A stretch of DNA of 64,000 nucleotides from Azotobacter chroococcum (GCF_004339665.1 NZ_SMMU01000005.1:1-64000), one strand, 5' to 3'; positions 42,651 to 52,899 are shown, numbered from the stretch's first letter. Made by a program: numbers and translations. Notes: generated by a model from the letters alone, not told the origin.

Positions 42651-43577
42651 ATGCGATTCACCCTGCGCCAGCTCGAGGTCTTCGCCGCCGTGGCCCGCCT
42701 GGAAAGCGTCACCCGCGCGGCCGAATCCCTTGCCCTCTCCCAGTCCGCGGCCAGCACCTCGCTGACCGAACTGGAGCGCCAGTCCGACTGCCAGCTGTTC
42801 GATCGCGTCGGCAAGCGCCTGAAACTCAATGCATTGGGCCGGCAACTGCTGCCCCAGGCGATGGCGCTGCTCAACCAGGCACGGGAGATCGAGGATCTGC
42901 TCGACGGCAAGGAAGGCTTCGGCTCGCTGGCCGTCGGCGCCACACTGACCGTGGGCAACTACCTGGCGACCCTGCTGATCGGCGCCTTCATGCAGCGCCA
43001 CCCGGAATCGCGGGTCCGGCTGCATGTGCAGAACACCGCGCACATCGTCCAACAGGTGGCCAACCACGAGCTGGATCTCGGCCTGATCGAGGGCTGCTGC
43101 CAGCATCCCGACGTAGAGCTGCAGCCGTGGGTGGAAGACGAGCTGGTGGTGTTCTGTGCTCCGCAGCACCCCTTGGCGCAGCGCGGCCGGGCGAGCCTGG
43201 ACGAGCTCGCCGGCGAGGCCTGGATTCTTCGCGAACAGGGTTCGGGCACCCGCCTGACCTTCGACCAGGCCATGCGCCATCATCATCCGGCGCTGAACAT
43301 CCGCCTCGAGCTGGAGCATACCGAGGCGATCAAGCGGGCAGTCGAGTCCAGCCTGGGCATCGGCTGCATCTCCCGCCTGGCCCTGCGCGATGCCTTCCGG
43401 CGCGGCAGCCTGGTGCCGGTGGAAACCACGGAGCTGGACCTGAAGCGGCAGTTCTGCTTCCTCTGGCACAAGCAGAAGCTGCACACCGCCGCCATGCGCG
43501 AATTCCTCGAACAGTGCCGGGCACTGACCGCCGGGGTGCGGCGCAGCGACGAGATCGTCCTGCCGCCGATCGCCTGA
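42651..43577 (+). CDS. finR: LysR family regulator FinR
   Basis: The 308-aa LysR protein has the HTH MRFTLRQLEVFAAVARLESV, ESLALSQSAASTSLTELERQ and the substrate-domain start GSLAVGATLTVGNYLATLLI. In Pseudomonas the LysR gene divergent from fpr is finR, needed for fpr induction by superoxide and sulfur stress. The same divergent layout, with a 116-bp spacer holding an inverted repeat, supports the name. Confidence 0.88.
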   Translation: MRFTLRQLEVFAAVARLESVTRAAESLALSQSAASTSLTELERQSDCQLFDRVGKRLKLNALGRQLLPQAMALLNQAREIEDLLDGKEGFGSLAVGATLTVGNYLATLLIGAFMQRHPESRVRLHVQNTAHIVQQVANHELDLGLIEGCCQHPDVELQPWVEDELVVFCAPQHPLAQRGRASLDELAGEAWILREQGSGTRLTFDQAMRHHHPALNIRLELEHTEAIKRAVESSLGIGCISRLALRDAFRRGSLVPVETTELDLKRQFCFLWHKQKLHTAAMREFLEQCRALTAGVRRSDEIVLPPIA

Positions 43578-43599
43578 CGAGCGGCGGCTGCACCAGGGG

Positions 43600-44247
43600 T
43601 CAGGCCGGCAGCGATTCCAGCTGCTGCAGCAGCAGGGCCGCCTGGGTGCGGGTGCGCACCCCGAGCTTGCGGAAAATCGCCGTCACATGGGCCTTGACGG
43701 TCGCCTCGGAGACGCTCAGCTCATAGGCGATCTGCTTGTTCAGCAGGCCGTCGCAGACCATGCTCAGCACCCGGAACTGCTGCGGCGTCAGGCTGGCCAG
43801 ACCGGCGCTGGCGGCCTTCGCCTCGGCGGAAACGCTGACCGTTTCCTGGAGCTGCGGCGGCCACCACTCATCGCCGTCGAGCACCGCGCGCACCGCCTGC
43901 TGCAGGGTCTCCAGGGCGCTGGATTTGGGAATGAAGCCAGTCGCGCCGAACTCGCGGGCCCGTGCCACCACCGCGGCGTCCTCCTGGGCGGAAATCATCA
44001 CCACCGGAATCTGCGGGTACTGTCCGCGCAGCAGGACCAGCCCGGAAAAGCCGTGGGCGCCGGGCATGTTGAGATCGAGCAGGACCAGGTCCCAGTCCGC
44101 CTTTTCCTCCAGGCGGGCCTCCAGCGCGGCGATGCTGTCCGCCTCCACCAGCCGCACCACGGGGCCCAGCCCGATGGTCAGCGCCTGCTGCAAGGCACTG
44201 CGGAATAGCGGGTGGTCATCGGCGATCAGGATTTCATAAGAAAGCAT
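43600..44247 (-). CDS. LuxR-type response regulator (ErdR/AgmR-like)
   Basis: The 215-aa protein has a receiver domain (ILIADDHPLFRSAL; phosphoacceptor Asp in VLLDLNMPGAHG; VVMISAQED; IPKSS with conserved Lys) and a GerE HTH (LTPQQFRVLSMVCDGLLNKQIAYELSVSEATVKAHV). It has the length and genomic place of P. aeruginosa PA3604 (ErdR), which controls ethanol and acetate metabolism. The start at 44247 has GGAA upstream. No sensor kinase is adjacent. Confidence 0.85.
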   Translation of the reverse strand: MLSYEILIADDHPLFRSALQQALTIGLGPVVRLVEADSIAALEARLEEKADWDLVLLDLNMPGAHGFSGLVLLRGQYPQIPVVMISAQEDAAVVARAREFGATGFIPKSSALETLQQAVRAVLDGDEWWPPQLQETVSVSAEAKAASAGLASLTPQQFRVLSMVCDGLLNKQIAYELSVSEATVKAHVTAIFRKLGVRTRTQAALLLQQLESLPA

Positions 44248-44444
44248 TGGCGGATTCCGTTTCTTGTCGTGAAGACCTGATGCGACAGCGAGCCGGGACA
44301 GGCCAAGGCAACCTGACCAACGACTCCACACCCGCAGAACGGGCGCGGCCGATCATTCAGGCGGAAAACAGCAGTTTACGCGTTTTTCGGAATGGGCGGG
44401 CCGCTTAGCTTGCCCGGTATGCAGTTTTCCAGCGGCGAGCAGCC

Positions 44445-45155
44445 TCACAGAAAGGTGCGCAGACGCCGGTGCAGCTCGTCGTCGAGGCCCGCGGAACGGC
44501 CCCGCTTGGCCGCCAGGTAGTGCTCGGTGAACACATCCAGATAGGCCGCCAGCGCCTCGCCGGCACGCCGGTCGCCGGCCAGCTCTAGACAGAGCGCGGC
44601 CACTTCCGCGGTGCACAGGTGATCGTCGCGCTTCGAGCGGCGCAGACGGTAGCGCGACAGCTGCTCCGGCTGCAGACCGAGCACCGGCAGGTCGTCGAGA
44701 TAGGGACTCTTGCGGAACATCTTGCGCGCTTCGGTCCAGGTGGCATCGAGGAGGATGAACAGAGGTCGCCGGCCAGCCTCGCGGTGCACCTCGCCGACCA
44801 CCCGCTGCGGCGCCGCGTACTCGCCGGGGAACACCACATAGGGCTGCCACTGCGGATCGCCGAGCAGCGCCGGCAGGCGCGCATCCACCCCGGTACGCGA
44901 CCAGCCGAAGGCCGCGGTATCGGCCACCACGTCGGCGATCAGCCAGCCGGTATTGCTCGGCTTGAGCGGCTCGATGTCGTGCATCAGCAGACAGACGCCG
45001 GATTCGGTCTCGACCCGCGGGCGCCAGGCGCACAGGCAGTGGCTGAGCGGCACCCGGCAGGCCGGGCAGCGCGGCGTCCGCGAGCCGCGCGCCTGAAAGG
45101 GTTTCAGGCTGCGCGCCAGGCGCTCCTCGCGCAGGCGGGACACAGCATGGCTCAC
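44445..45155 (-). CDS. DTW-domain tRNA-uridine aminocarboxypropyltransferase
   Basis: This SAM-dependent enzyme is expected to add the acp3 group to U47 of tRNA (TapT family). The roughly 236-aa protein has a Cys-rich N-terminal knuckle (CPACRVPLSHCLC), CLLMHDIEPLKPSNTG, and the signature DATW in ILLDATWTEARKM with SPYL. The start is unsure: a GTG at 45155 gives VSHAVSRL and fits homologues, while another GTG at 45188 is in frame; neither has a clear Shine-Dalgarno. It is the PA3605-like gene of the conserved block. Confidence 0.88.
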   Translation of the reverse strand: MSHAVSRLREERLARSLKPFQARGSRTPRCPACRVPLSHCLCAWRPRVETESGVCLLMHDIEPLKPSNTGWLIADVVADTAAFGWSRTGVDARLPALLGDPQWQPYVVFPGEYAAPQRVVGEVHREAGRRPLFILLDATWTEARKMFRKSPYLDDLPVLGLQPEQLSRYRLRRSKRDDHLCTAEVAALCLELAGDRRAGEALAAYLDVFTEHYLAAKRGRSAGLDDELHRRLRTFL

Positions 45156-45262
45156 AGGTAAGGCACAAGGGTCACAGGGAATGGGCACAATCGTCGGTAC
45201 GGGCAGGAATCGGGGACGGCAGTCTAGCAGAGCGTGCGGGCCAACCGGGCGGGATGCCGCGA

Positions 45263-45290
45263 TTGTCGCCGCCGCCGACGCACCTATAAT
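45263..45290 (+). promoter_or_regulatory. candidate promoter of the PA3611-like gene
   Basis: TTGTCG (45263-45268), a 16-bp spacer and a perfect TATAAT (45285-45290) lie 65 bp upstream of the start at 45355. Confidence 0.6.
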
Positions 45291-45354
45291 GCGACGCCTC
45301 GACTTGCCGGAATATCGGCCCGGATCGCCGGCAACCCACCTTCAGGAGATTCCC

Positions 45355-45753
45355 ATGTTGCGACCGACTGCCCTTGCCCTCTGCCTCCTTCTGCCGACGA
45401 CCGCCCTGGCCGCCTCCCTGAAGGATTTCGAGCTGACCAAGATGCTGGAGAAGGTGGCCAAGGAAAGCAGCGTAGGCACCCCGCGTGCGATCAACGAGGA
45501 CATCCTCGACCAAGGCTACACGGTGGAAGGCAACGAACTGGTCAACCACCTCAGTGTACGCGCCTCGCATGCCCAGCAAATGCGCTCTCATCCCGACACC
45601 GTGCGCAACCAGCTGCTCGGCAGCGTGTGCAGCAACCGGGGCTTTCGCCAGTTGCTCGCCAAGGGCGCCGTGCTGCGCTACCAGTTCAGCGAATACCAGA
45701 GCAACCGCCCGGTGACCACCGAACGCTACCGCGCCGCCGACTGCAACCTGTAA
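45355..45753 (+). CDS. secreted QSregVF_b-family protein (PA3611-like)
   Basis: The 132-aa protein begins with a signal peptide (LRPTALALCLLLPTTALA, cleavage near AA-SL at residue 20). The mature part has two Cys (VCSNRG and ADCNL), possibly a disulfide. It resembles P. aeruginosa PA3611, a quorum-sensing-regulated protein of known fold but unknown activity. It is probably periplasmic or secreted. AGGAG precedes the ATG. Confidence 0.85.
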   Translation: MLRPTALALCLLLPTTALAASLKDFELTKMLEKVAKESSVGTPRAINEDILDQGYTVEGNELVNHLSVRASHAQQMRSHPDTVRNQLLGSVCSNRGFRQLLAKGAVLRYQFSEYQSNRPVTTERYRAADCNL

Positions 45754-45784
45754 GCGGTGCAGCCGGCAACGCGACAGGTGTCGC

Positions 45785-48214
45785 TCAGCTGCCTGGGCGG
45801 AAGGCGCGCAACTGCGCTGGATCGCCGTGGCCGGCGAGGAGGTCGGCCTCCTCCCGGGTGAGCAGCGCAGTGACCGGCCCCCCCAGCAGGGTGCTGCAGG
45901 CCTCCAGGACGTGGGCCCAGCTGGCGCGGTTGGCGAACAGCATGCCGGCTTCGTCCAGAGTGCCGCCGGCGTTGCGGTAGCCGAGCGCCAGCGTGCGGCG
46001 CGCGTCCGGCAGGATCGGCCAGAGATGGCCACGGGCGACCTCCGGACGCATGTGGCTCAGCAGCACGCGGCGTCCATGGCTGTCCGGGAACAGCCGGGCG
46101 ATCAGCTCGCCGTCGGCCAGCGCCGTCGCCTCCCAGCGGTCACGCGGCGCGCGGAAGCGTCCCGGCTCCTGCAGATAGACCAGTCGGTAGGCTTGACCTG
46201 CCGCCTTCAGGCGCGCGGCTGCGCGGAGCATCTCCGCCAGCTGGTAGCTGCCGTTGGCGATCAGCAGCAGCGGCTCGGCGCCGGCCTGCTCCTCGACGAT
46301 CAGCGCTCCCTCGCGGGCCAGTTGCTCGGCCTGCGAGCGCTCGAAGAGCACCGGGCGCTCGCGCTTGGGTACGACCAGGCAGGCCAGTTGGCCACGCGCC
46401 TCGTACACAGACGGCAGCAGGGCCAGCAGGCTGTTGTGGTCGGCCGGGAAGAGCACCCGCAGCATGTCGCCCATCTCGCCGAGCAGCGCCTCGCTGAAGG
46501 TGGTGTCCTGGTGCGACTGCTGGTTCTTGCCATTCTCCCAGGTGTGCGAGGTGGCCACCAGCGGCCAGCCCAGCCAGCCGGCCGGACGGCCGGCCTCCTT
46601 CTGCTGGCGGGCGAAGATCAGGCACTGGCGCACCGCGCCGAGCATCTTCACGCAGAAGGCCTCGTAGCTGGCCACCAGGTTGAGCCCGCCCTGGTTGCCC
46701 AGACAGGCGGAGACCACCGCCTCCTCGTTCAGCGCGGTGATGACCTTGCCGTCCAGCGCCTCGAGTTCGCTCTCGGGCTGGCAGACGCGATGCCTGAGCG
46801 CCTTGAGCACGCCGCCCAGGCGGTTGCTGGCCAGCTCGTCCGGGTTGCCGACCCGCGGGCGCAACCCCGGATTGGCCTGCACCAGGTCGACGAAGAAGCG
46901 GTCCAGCGCGCTCATCGGCGAGGTCTGCTCGCCCGCCTTGCGGTAGTGCAGCGCAGGTAGTGCCGGCGCTGGCGGATGGCGGGTGGCCAGCGGGTTGTCG
47001 CGCGCCAGAGGACGGCCCTGACGCGCCGCGCTGAACAGGCCGCAGGCGGCGGAGAGCTCCGGCGGCGGTACCCACAGGGCTGCCGCATGGCGGTTGAACA
47101 GCTCCCGCGAATCGGCGTCGCGCTGCGGGCAGTCCGGCAGCGGCAGGTTGTGCGCCGCATTGCTGCCGGCGCCGTAGAAACCGAAACCCTTCACCGTCTC
47201 GGCGATGCCGTAGGGGATCGGCAGCGGGTAGCGCAGGATACCCCGCTCCAGCTCCTCCACCCGCCGCCCCAGGCGCTGCTGCATTTCCCAGAGGGTACAG
47301 GCAAAGGCCGCCGGATCGCGGCCGTCGAAGCCGATCGGATCGAAGCCGCAGCGGCGCAGGTGCTGGCGGAAGCCCTCCAGTCCCTCGTGGCTGCCCAGCT
47401 CGGTGCGCTGCTCGATGCGCCGGCCGTTGGCGATCATCACCGGCAGCGCCACGCCGCAGTCCTCGGCGCGCCACCAGCGCGGCATCCAGTCGCTACCGCG
47501 CTGCTCCTCGGCGGCACCGTCGGAGAGGAAGGCCACCAGGGTCTCGCCCGGCAGGGGCAAGTGCGCGTACTGCAGTTCGGCGAAGCCCAGGTAGCCGCCT
47601 TCGGCGATCCCGCCGGCGGTATGGGCGTTGACGTGACTGCCCAGCGGCGCGGCCGGACGGCCGTCGGCGGCCTGCCGGTAGCCGTAGAAGTCCTGCACCA
47701 AGCGGGTCATGCCGGCCTCGTCGCAGGGATAGGCGAGGGCCTGCTCGGGCAGCTGGTTGCCGGTCAGCAGATTGAGCGCATCGATGGCCGCCACGCAGTG
47801 CCCCTGGCCCATCAGCCAGCCGCGGTTCTCGCCACTCAGGACGTTCAGCGCGAGGTAGCCGGCATAGGCCGGCACCATGTTCAGCGCGCCGCCGGTATGG
47901 CCTTCCGGATCGGCCTTGAAGTCCGCGGCCTCGAGCGGCGCGCCGTCCAGGCGCACGCGCCGGGCATAGGTCATGTGCACCACCAGCCAGAGCCCCGCGG
48001 CGGTCAGCCGGTCGAGCGCGTGCAGCAGGCGGTAGACGCTGGCCACATCCGGCTGCAGGCCGGTCTGGACCAGCTGGTGGGCCAGGCGGAACACCCCGGC
48101 CTGGGTTTCGGCGGCATGCTGCAGGGGGCCGTAGCCCTGGCGCCACTGCTCAAACGAAGGCTCGACCCGGGCGTGCTCGTCCAGCTCGGCGAGGGGCGGG
48201 AGAATCTGTGGCAT
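45785..48214 (-). CDS. divergent phosphoketolase family protein
   Basis: The 809-aa thiamine-diphosphate protein has phosphoketolase length and layout: an N-terminal region with GHTGGALNMVPAYAGYLA, MGQGHCVAAIDALN, GSHVNAHTAGGIAEGGYLGF and a TPP-type LSDGAAEEQRGSDW, then a middle part with TSHTWENGKNQQSHQDTTF and PADHNSLLALLP, typical of the XFP pyrimidine domain. The canonical EGGELGY and GDGEAETG motifs are altered (EGGYLGF and SDGAAEE), so this is a divergent branch. A phosphoketolase would cleave xylulose-5-phosphate or fructose-6-phosphate to acetyl phosphate; substrate and activity need proof. I choose the ATG at 48214 (GGAG 6 nt upstream) over 48226. Confidence 0.82.
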   Translation of the reverse strand: MPQILPPLAELDEHARVEPSFEQWRQGYGPLQHAAETQAGVFRLAHQLVQTGLQPDVASVYRLLHALDRLTAAGLWLVVHMTYARRVRLDGAPLEAADFKADPEGHTGGALNMVPAYAGYLALNVLSGENRGWLMGQGHCVAAIDALNLLTGNQLPEQALAYPCDEAGMTRLVQDFYGYRQAADGRPAAPLGSHVNAHTAGGIAEGGYLGFAELQYAHLPLPGETLVAFLSDGAAEEQRGSDWMPRWWRAEDCGVALPVMIANGRRIEQRTELGSHEGLEGFRQHLRRCGFDPIGFDGRDPAAFACTLWEMQQRLGRRVEELERGILRYPLPIPYGIAETVKGFGFYGAGSNAAHNLPLPDCPQRDADSRELFNRHAAALWVPPPELSAACGLFSAARQGRPLARDNPLATRHPPAPALPALHYRKAGEQTSPMSALDRFFVDLVQANPGLRPRVGNPDELASNRLGGVLKALRHRVCQPESELEALDGKVITALNEEAVVSACLGNQGGLNLVASYEAFCVKMLGAVRQCLIFARQQKEAGRPAGWLGWPLVATSHTWENGKNQQSHQDTTFSEALLGEMGDMLRVLFPADHNSLLALLPSVYEARGQLACLVVPKRERPVLFERSQAEQLAREGALIVEEQAGAEPLLLIANGSYQLAEMLRAAARLKAAGQAYRLVYLQEPGRFRAPRDRWEATALADGELIARLFPDSHGRRVLLSHMRPEVARGHLWPILPDARRTLALGYRNAGGTLDEAGMLFANRASWAHVLEACSTLLGGPVTALLTREEADLLAGHGDPAQLRAFRPGS

Positions 48215-48462
48215 TGCGGGCTCCATCGTGAATATCCATTGCAGTCTATGCCATCTTCCCCGCGCTTGGACTCGCCGGCACTGCCCATCGGCCGACCGGC
48301 AGCGCAGGCACGACATTCCCGGCCAGCCTTTCCTGATCGGGCAGGAACGAGGCGCGCTCATATATCGATTGGTTCGGTCTGCGACTATGATGACTCATAT
48401 CAGGACAGGCTGGCGGCCATCGCCGGCACGCCGTCCCAGTCGTCTGCAGTCAAGGAAATATC

Positions 48463-49869
48463 ATGGCCCTGCTCAGCTTTCTCGGTGCGATTCAAGAAGT
48501 GACCGGCTCCTGCTACCTGGTCGAAACCCGCGACGGCAGCCGTGTGCTGCTCGAATGCGGCATGCGCCAGGGAGGACGCCGCGAGGAAGAGGAGGTCAAC
48601 GCCCGGCCGTTTCCCTTCGACCCCGGCACCCTCGATGCCGTGGTCATCTCCCATGCGCACATCGACCACAGCGGCCTGCTGCCGCGCCTGGCCGCCACCG
48701 GCTACCGGGGGCCGATCTTCGCCACCGAAGCCACCTGTGAATTGATGAACCTGATGCTGCTGGACTCGGCCCACCTGCAGGAAAACGATGCCGAATGGGA
48801 GAACAAGTGGCGGGCCCGCCTCGGCAAACCGCCGGTGCAACCGCTCTACACCACGGCCGACGCCGAGAAGGCACTCTCCCTGTGCCGCCCGCAGCCCTAT
48901 GGCAACGCGCTGGAAGTGGCCCCGGGCGTGATCGTCACCTTCCACGAGGCCGGGCACATCCTCGGCTCGGCCATCGTCGAGATGGAACTGCACGATCACC
49001 ATCTGACCCGCCATCTGGTGTTCTCCGGCGACCTCGGCAATACCTGCACGCCGCTGATGCGCGACCCGACGCCGCTGTCGCGGGCCGACGTGGTTCTGCT
49101 CGAATCCACCTACGGCGACCGCGACCACCGCCACAGCGAGGAAACCCTCGACGAACTCGCCGAAATCCTGCAGAAGGCCCATCGCGACGGCGGCAACGTG
49201 TTGATTCCCTCCTTCGCCGTCGGCCGCACCCAGGATCTGCTCTTCTACCTGGGGCGCTTCTACCAGGAGGGTCGCCTGCCCCAGCAGGCGGTGTTCCTCG
49301 ACAGCCCCATGGCGATCCGCGCCAATGCCATCTATTCGCGCTTCGCCGAAGAATTCGATCCGGTGGACCGCAGCCTGCTGCAGGCCAGGGGCGTCAAGCG
49401 TGCCGAGGACTGGCTGCCGGTCCTGCGCACGACTCCCACCCCCGAGGAGTCGATGGCGATCAACCGGATCAAGAGCGGCGCCATCATCATCGCCGGCAGC
49501 GGCATGTGCACCGGCGGACGCATCGTCCACCACTTCAAGCACAATCTGTGGCGCGAGGAATGCCATCTGGTGTTCCCCGGCTTCCAGGCGCAGGGCACCC
49601 TGGGACGGCGCATCGTCGACGGCGCCAGCACCGTCAAGGTGCTTCACCAGCGCATCGCCGTGCGCGCCCAGGTGCATACCCTCGGCGGCTTCTCGGCCCA
49701 CGCCGGACAGTCCCAACTGATCGACTGGGTAGGGCACTTCGACCACCGCCCCGAGCTCTATCTGGTCCACGGGGAGCTGGAAAAGATGCAGGTTCTGCAG
49801 CAGGTCCTGCACGAGCGCCTGAACTGGACAGCCAACATTCCCGAGCGAGGCGAGCAAATAGCAATCTAA
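48463..49869 (+). CDS. MBL-fold beta-CASP ribonuclease-like protein
   Basis: The 468-aa protein has the metallo-beta-lactamase motif SHAHIDHSG (Zn ligands), HEAGHILGSA, FSGDLG, and the beta-CASP block with SFAVGRTQDLLFYL, SPMAIRAN, GSGMCTGGRIVHHF and the C-terminal HTLGGFSAHAGQSQL. This architecture is that of RNA-processing nucleases (Ysh1/RNase J-like, TIGR/COG1236 group). It is the PA3614-like gene, divergent from the phosphoketolase. Its RNA target is unknown. Confidence 0.93.
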   Translation: MALLSFLGAIQEVTGSCYLVETRDGSRVLLECGMRQGGRREEEEVNARPFPFDPGTLDAVVISHAHIDHSGLLPRLAATGYRGPIFATEATCELMNLMLLDSAHLQENDAEWENKWRARLGKPPVQPLYTTADAEKALSLCRPQPYGNALEVAPGVIVTFHEAGHILGSAIVEMELHDHHLTRHLVFSGDLGNTCTPLMRDPTPLSRADVVLLESTYGDRDHRHSEETLDELAEILQKAHRDGGNVLIPSFAVGRTQDLLFYLGRFYQEGRLPQQAVFLDSPMAIRANAIYSRFAEEFDPVDRSLLQARGVKRAEDWLPVLRTTPTPEESMAINRIKSGAIIIAGSGMCTGGRIVHHFKHNLWREECHLVFPGFQAQGTLGRRIVDGASTVKVLHQRIAVRAQVHTLGGFSAHAGQSQLIDWVGHFDHRPELYLVHGELEKMQVLQQVLHERLNWTANIPERGEQIAI

Positions 49870-50016
49870 GCCAAAGCGGCAGTAAGATGGTTGCGCGAGC
49901 CGGAATGATGATAATGGACCGACCACCGCCATACCGGGCCGTCATGATGACCAGGCCTGCCATCGGAGCGATGCTGCCCGCAGCATCGTCAAGATTCCGC
50001 GCCCAAGGAGAAGTCC

Positions 50017-51096
50017 ATGGCTTTCGAATCGGACGAGTTCCTCTCTCGTCATTTCCAGACCAGCGGCGTCGACATCAACACCCTCGTCGATGCGCTGGTC
50101 GATGAGATCGTTCCCGAAACCAGTCCCAACCTCCCCCTCTACCGGGAGATGCTCTACACCGTCATACGCATGGCCCAGGCCGACCGCAACCGCTGGGACG
50201 CCAAGATCATGCTGCAGACCCTACGCGAAATGGAACTGGCCTTCAGCCGCCTCGAACAGTTCAAGCGCCGCCGCAAGGTCACCGTATTCGGCTCGGCGCG
50301 CACGCCGATCGAACACCCGCTGTACGCCCTGGCCCGCGAGCTCGGCCACACCTTGGCACGCCACGACCTGATGGTCATCACCGGGGCCGGCGGTGGCATC
50401 ATGGCCGCCGCGCACGAAGGGGCCGGCCTGGAAAACAGTCTCGGCTTCAACATCACCCTGCCCTTCGAGCAGCATGCCAACGCCACGGTCGAAGGCACGC
50501 CGAACTTGATGTCCTTCCACTTCTTCTTCGTGCGCAAGCTGTTCTTCGTCAAGGAAGCCGACGCGCTGATCCTCTGCCCGGGTGGCTTCGGCACCCTGGA
50601 CGAAGCGCTGGAAGTGCTGACCCTGATCCAGACCGGCAAGAGTCCGCTGGTTCCGATCGTCCTGCTGGACGAGCCGGGCGGCACCTACTGGGCGGATGCC
50701 CTGCAGTTCATCCGCAAGCAGCTGGAAGGCAACCGCTACATCCTGCCCAGCGACATGCACCTGCTTCACCTGGCCAACAGCGCCGAGGAGGCGGCCGAGG
50801 AAATCGCCCAGTTTTACCGCAACTACCACTCCAGCCGCTGGATCAAGGACCGCTTCGTCATCCGCCTGCATCACGCCCTGAGCGAAGCAGCGCTGGAACA
50901 CCTGCGCAGCGAGTTCACCGACCTCTGCCTGAGTGGCACCTTCGAGCAACAGGGCTACTGCGAAAGCGAACAGGACGAACCGGAGCTCTGCCACCTGATG
51001 CGTCTGAGCTTCATCTTCAACGCCCGCGACCACGGCCGGCTGCGCGAACTGCTCAACTTCATCAACCTCTCGCAAAACTGGGCCGTCAAGGCCTGA
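50017..51096 (+). CDS. LOG family protein (nucleotide 5'-monophosphate nucleosidase-like)
   Basis: The 359-aa protein contains a Rossmann-like LOG domain: VTVFGSARTPIEHPLY, ITGAGGGIMAAAHEGA and the signature PGGFGTLDEALEV. LOG proteins cleave cytokinin- or AMP-type nucleoside monophosphates at the N-glycosidic bond. About 80 N-terminal and 130 C-terminal residues flank the core, as in the Pseudomonas PA3615 group. AAGGAG precedes the ATG. It is convergent with recX. Confidence 0.9.
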   Translation: MAFESDEFLSRHFQTSGVDINTLVDALVDEIVPETSPNLPLYREMLYTVIRMAQADRNRWDAKIMLQTLREMELAFSRLEQFKRRRKVTVFGSARTPIEHPLYALARELGHTLARHDLMVITGAGGGIMAAAHEGAGLENSLGFNITLPFEQHANATVEGTPNLMSFHFFFVRKLFFVKEADALILCPGGFGTLDEALEVLTLIQTGKSPLVPIVLLDEPGGTYWADALQFIRKQLEGNRYILPSDMHLLHLANSAEEAAEEIAQFYRNYHSSRWIKDRFVIRLHHALSEAALEHLRSEFTDLCLSGTFEQQGYCESEQDEPELCHLMRLSFIFNARDHGRLRELLNFINLSQNWAVKA

Positions 51097-51328
51097 CCCG
51101 CACGACGCCATTGGGCCTGCACAGCCAGGCTGCCCGCGCCCGCTCAACGTCTCCATCGACGCGATACCAGCGCGGGGCGGGTGCGGGCACACAAAAGCCA
51201 CGCACCGTCATCATGACATGGCAAAAGCGTGTCTACGGTCAGCGGCATGGCGAGATGGAGGAAAGCGCCTCGACCTGGGCAATATCGCGGCAACCGCCGA
51301 ATGCCTCCCTCCGGCGACACCGAACTTT

Positions 51329-51799
51329 TCAGCAGTCGTCGGACAGACCGCCGCGCAGCAGCCGACCGACCAGCTCGGGGGGAAAGCCGCGGTAGCCGAG
51401 AAAACGCCCCTGACGAGCACGCTCGCGCGCATCGCCGGGCAGGCAGCCGGCGAACTTGCGGCGCCAGGTTTCGCTCAGCAGCTCAGCCCAGTCCAGACCG
51501 CTCTCGCGCAGCGCCTGCTCGATGGCCTGGCGCGGCAGGCCGCGCTGGGCCAGCTCCTCGCGAATCCGCAGGGGGCCGTAGCCAGCCCGGGCGCGGCTGG
51601 CCACAAAGGCCTCCAGATAGCGGGCCTCGCTGAGCAACCCCTCGTCCGCCAGACGGTCGAGGGCCGCCTCGATCAGTTCCGCCGGAGCGCCGCGCCGGCC
51701 CAGCTTGCGAGCCAGCTCGACCCGGCCGTGCTCGCGATGCGCCAGCAGATCCATGGCGGCCCGCCGTACCGCGGCGGGGCTGTCGAGCAGGCTCGTCAT
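51329..51799 (-). CDS. recX: regulatory protein RecX
   Basis: The small (156 aa) helical protein inhibits RecA filaments. It has the three-repeat RecX pattern: [37 protein letters not shown] [32 protein letters not shown] and a C-terminal [20 protein letters not shown]. It starts 8 bp after the recA stop and is surely co-transcribed with recA under LexA control. Confidence 0.95.
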   Translation of the reverse strand: MTSLLDSPAAVRRAAMDLLAHREHGRVELARKLGRRGAPAELIEAALDRLADEGLLSEARYLEAFVASRARAGYGPLRIREELAQRGLPRQAIEQALRESGLDWAELLSETWRRKFAGCLPGDARERARQGRFLGYRGFPPELVGRLLRGGLSDDC

Positions 51800-51807
51800 G
51801 GACGGAC

Positions 51808-52857
51808 TCAGTAGTCGAGGTCCGCGTCGGCCGGCTCGTCGGCCACGGCCGCCGGCCGGGCACCGGCAGGCGCGGCGAGCAGCTGGTCGCGGATGCTCTT
51901 CTCGATGGCCGCGGCGACCTCCCGGTTGTCCTCGAGGAACTTGGCCGCATTGGCCTTGCCCTGGCCGATCTTGTTGCCCTGGTAGCTGTACCAGGCACCG
52001 GACTTCTCCAGCAGACCGAGCTGCACGCCAAGATCGATGATCTCGCCGTTGCGGTAGATACCCTTGCCGTAGAGGATCTGGAACTCGGCCTGGCGGAACG
52101 GCGGCGCCACCTTGTTCTTGACCACCTTGACGCGGGTCTCGCTGCCCACCACCTCGTCGCCCTCCTTGACCGCGCCGGTACGGCGGATGTCCAGACGCAC
52201 GGAGGCGTAGAACTTCAGGGCGTTGCCACCGGTGGTGGTTTCCGGGTTGCCGAACATCACGCCGATCTTCATGCGGATCTGGTTGATGAAAATCACCAGA
52301 CAGTTGGCGTTCTTGATGTTGCCGGTGATCTTGCGCAACGCCTGGGACATCAGACGCGCCTGCAGGCCGACGTGCGCATCGCCCATCTCGCCCTCGATCT
52401 CCGCCTTGGGCACCAGTGCCGCCACCGAGTCGACGATAATCACGTCCACCGCATTGGAGCGCACCAGCATGTCGGTGATCTCCAGGGCCTGCTCGCCGGT
52501 GTCCGGCTGGGAGACCAGCAGGTCGTCGACGTTCACCCCAAGCTTGGCGGCATAATCCGGGTCGAGCGCGTGCTCGGCGTCGACGAAGGCGCAGGTGGCC
52601 CCCTGCTTCTGCGCCTCGGCGATGGTCGACAGGGTCAGGGTGGTCTTGCCGGAGGATTCGGGGCCGTAGATCTCGACGATCCGCCCCTTGGGCAGGCCGC
52701 CGATGCCGAGTGCGATGTCCAGCCCCAGGGAGCCGGTGGAAATGGCCGGAATCGCCTGGCGCTCGTGGTCGCCCATGCGCATGACAGCGCCCTTGCCGAA
52801 CTGCTTTTCAATCTGGCCCAAAGCCGCAGCCAAGGCGCGCTTCTTGTTCTCGTCCAT
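51808..52857 (-). CDS. recA: recombinase RecA
   Basis: The recombinase also acts as LexA coprotease. The 349-aa protein has Walker [11 protein letters not shown] (about 66-75), [19 protein letters not shown], the L2 region with [19 protein letters not shown], and an acidic C-terminus ([10 protein letters not shown]). The start at 52857 is MDENKKRAL; the frame extends upstream without a site. A LexA box lies 43-58 bp upstream. Confidence 0.98.
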   Translation of the reverse strand: MDENKKRALAAALGQIEKQFGKGAVMRMGDHERQAIPAISTGSLGLDIALGIGGLPKGRIVEIYGPESSGKTTLTLSTIAEAQKQGATCAFVDAEHALDPDYAAKLGVNVDDLLVSQPDTGEQALEITDMLVRSNAVDVIIVDSVAALVPKAEIEGEMGDAHVGLQARLMSQALRKITGNIKNANCLVIFINQIRMKIGVMFGNPETTTGGNALKFYASVRLDIRRTGAVKEGDEVVGSETRVKVVKNKVAPPFRQAEFQILYGKGIYRNGEIIDLGVQLGLLEKSGAWYSYQGNKIGQGKANAAKFLEDNREVAAAIEKSIRDQLLAAPAGARPAAVADEPADADLDY

Positions 52858-52899
52858 TGAAGACCTCGCGTATTCAGAAGGCCTTGCGGCCATCGCACA

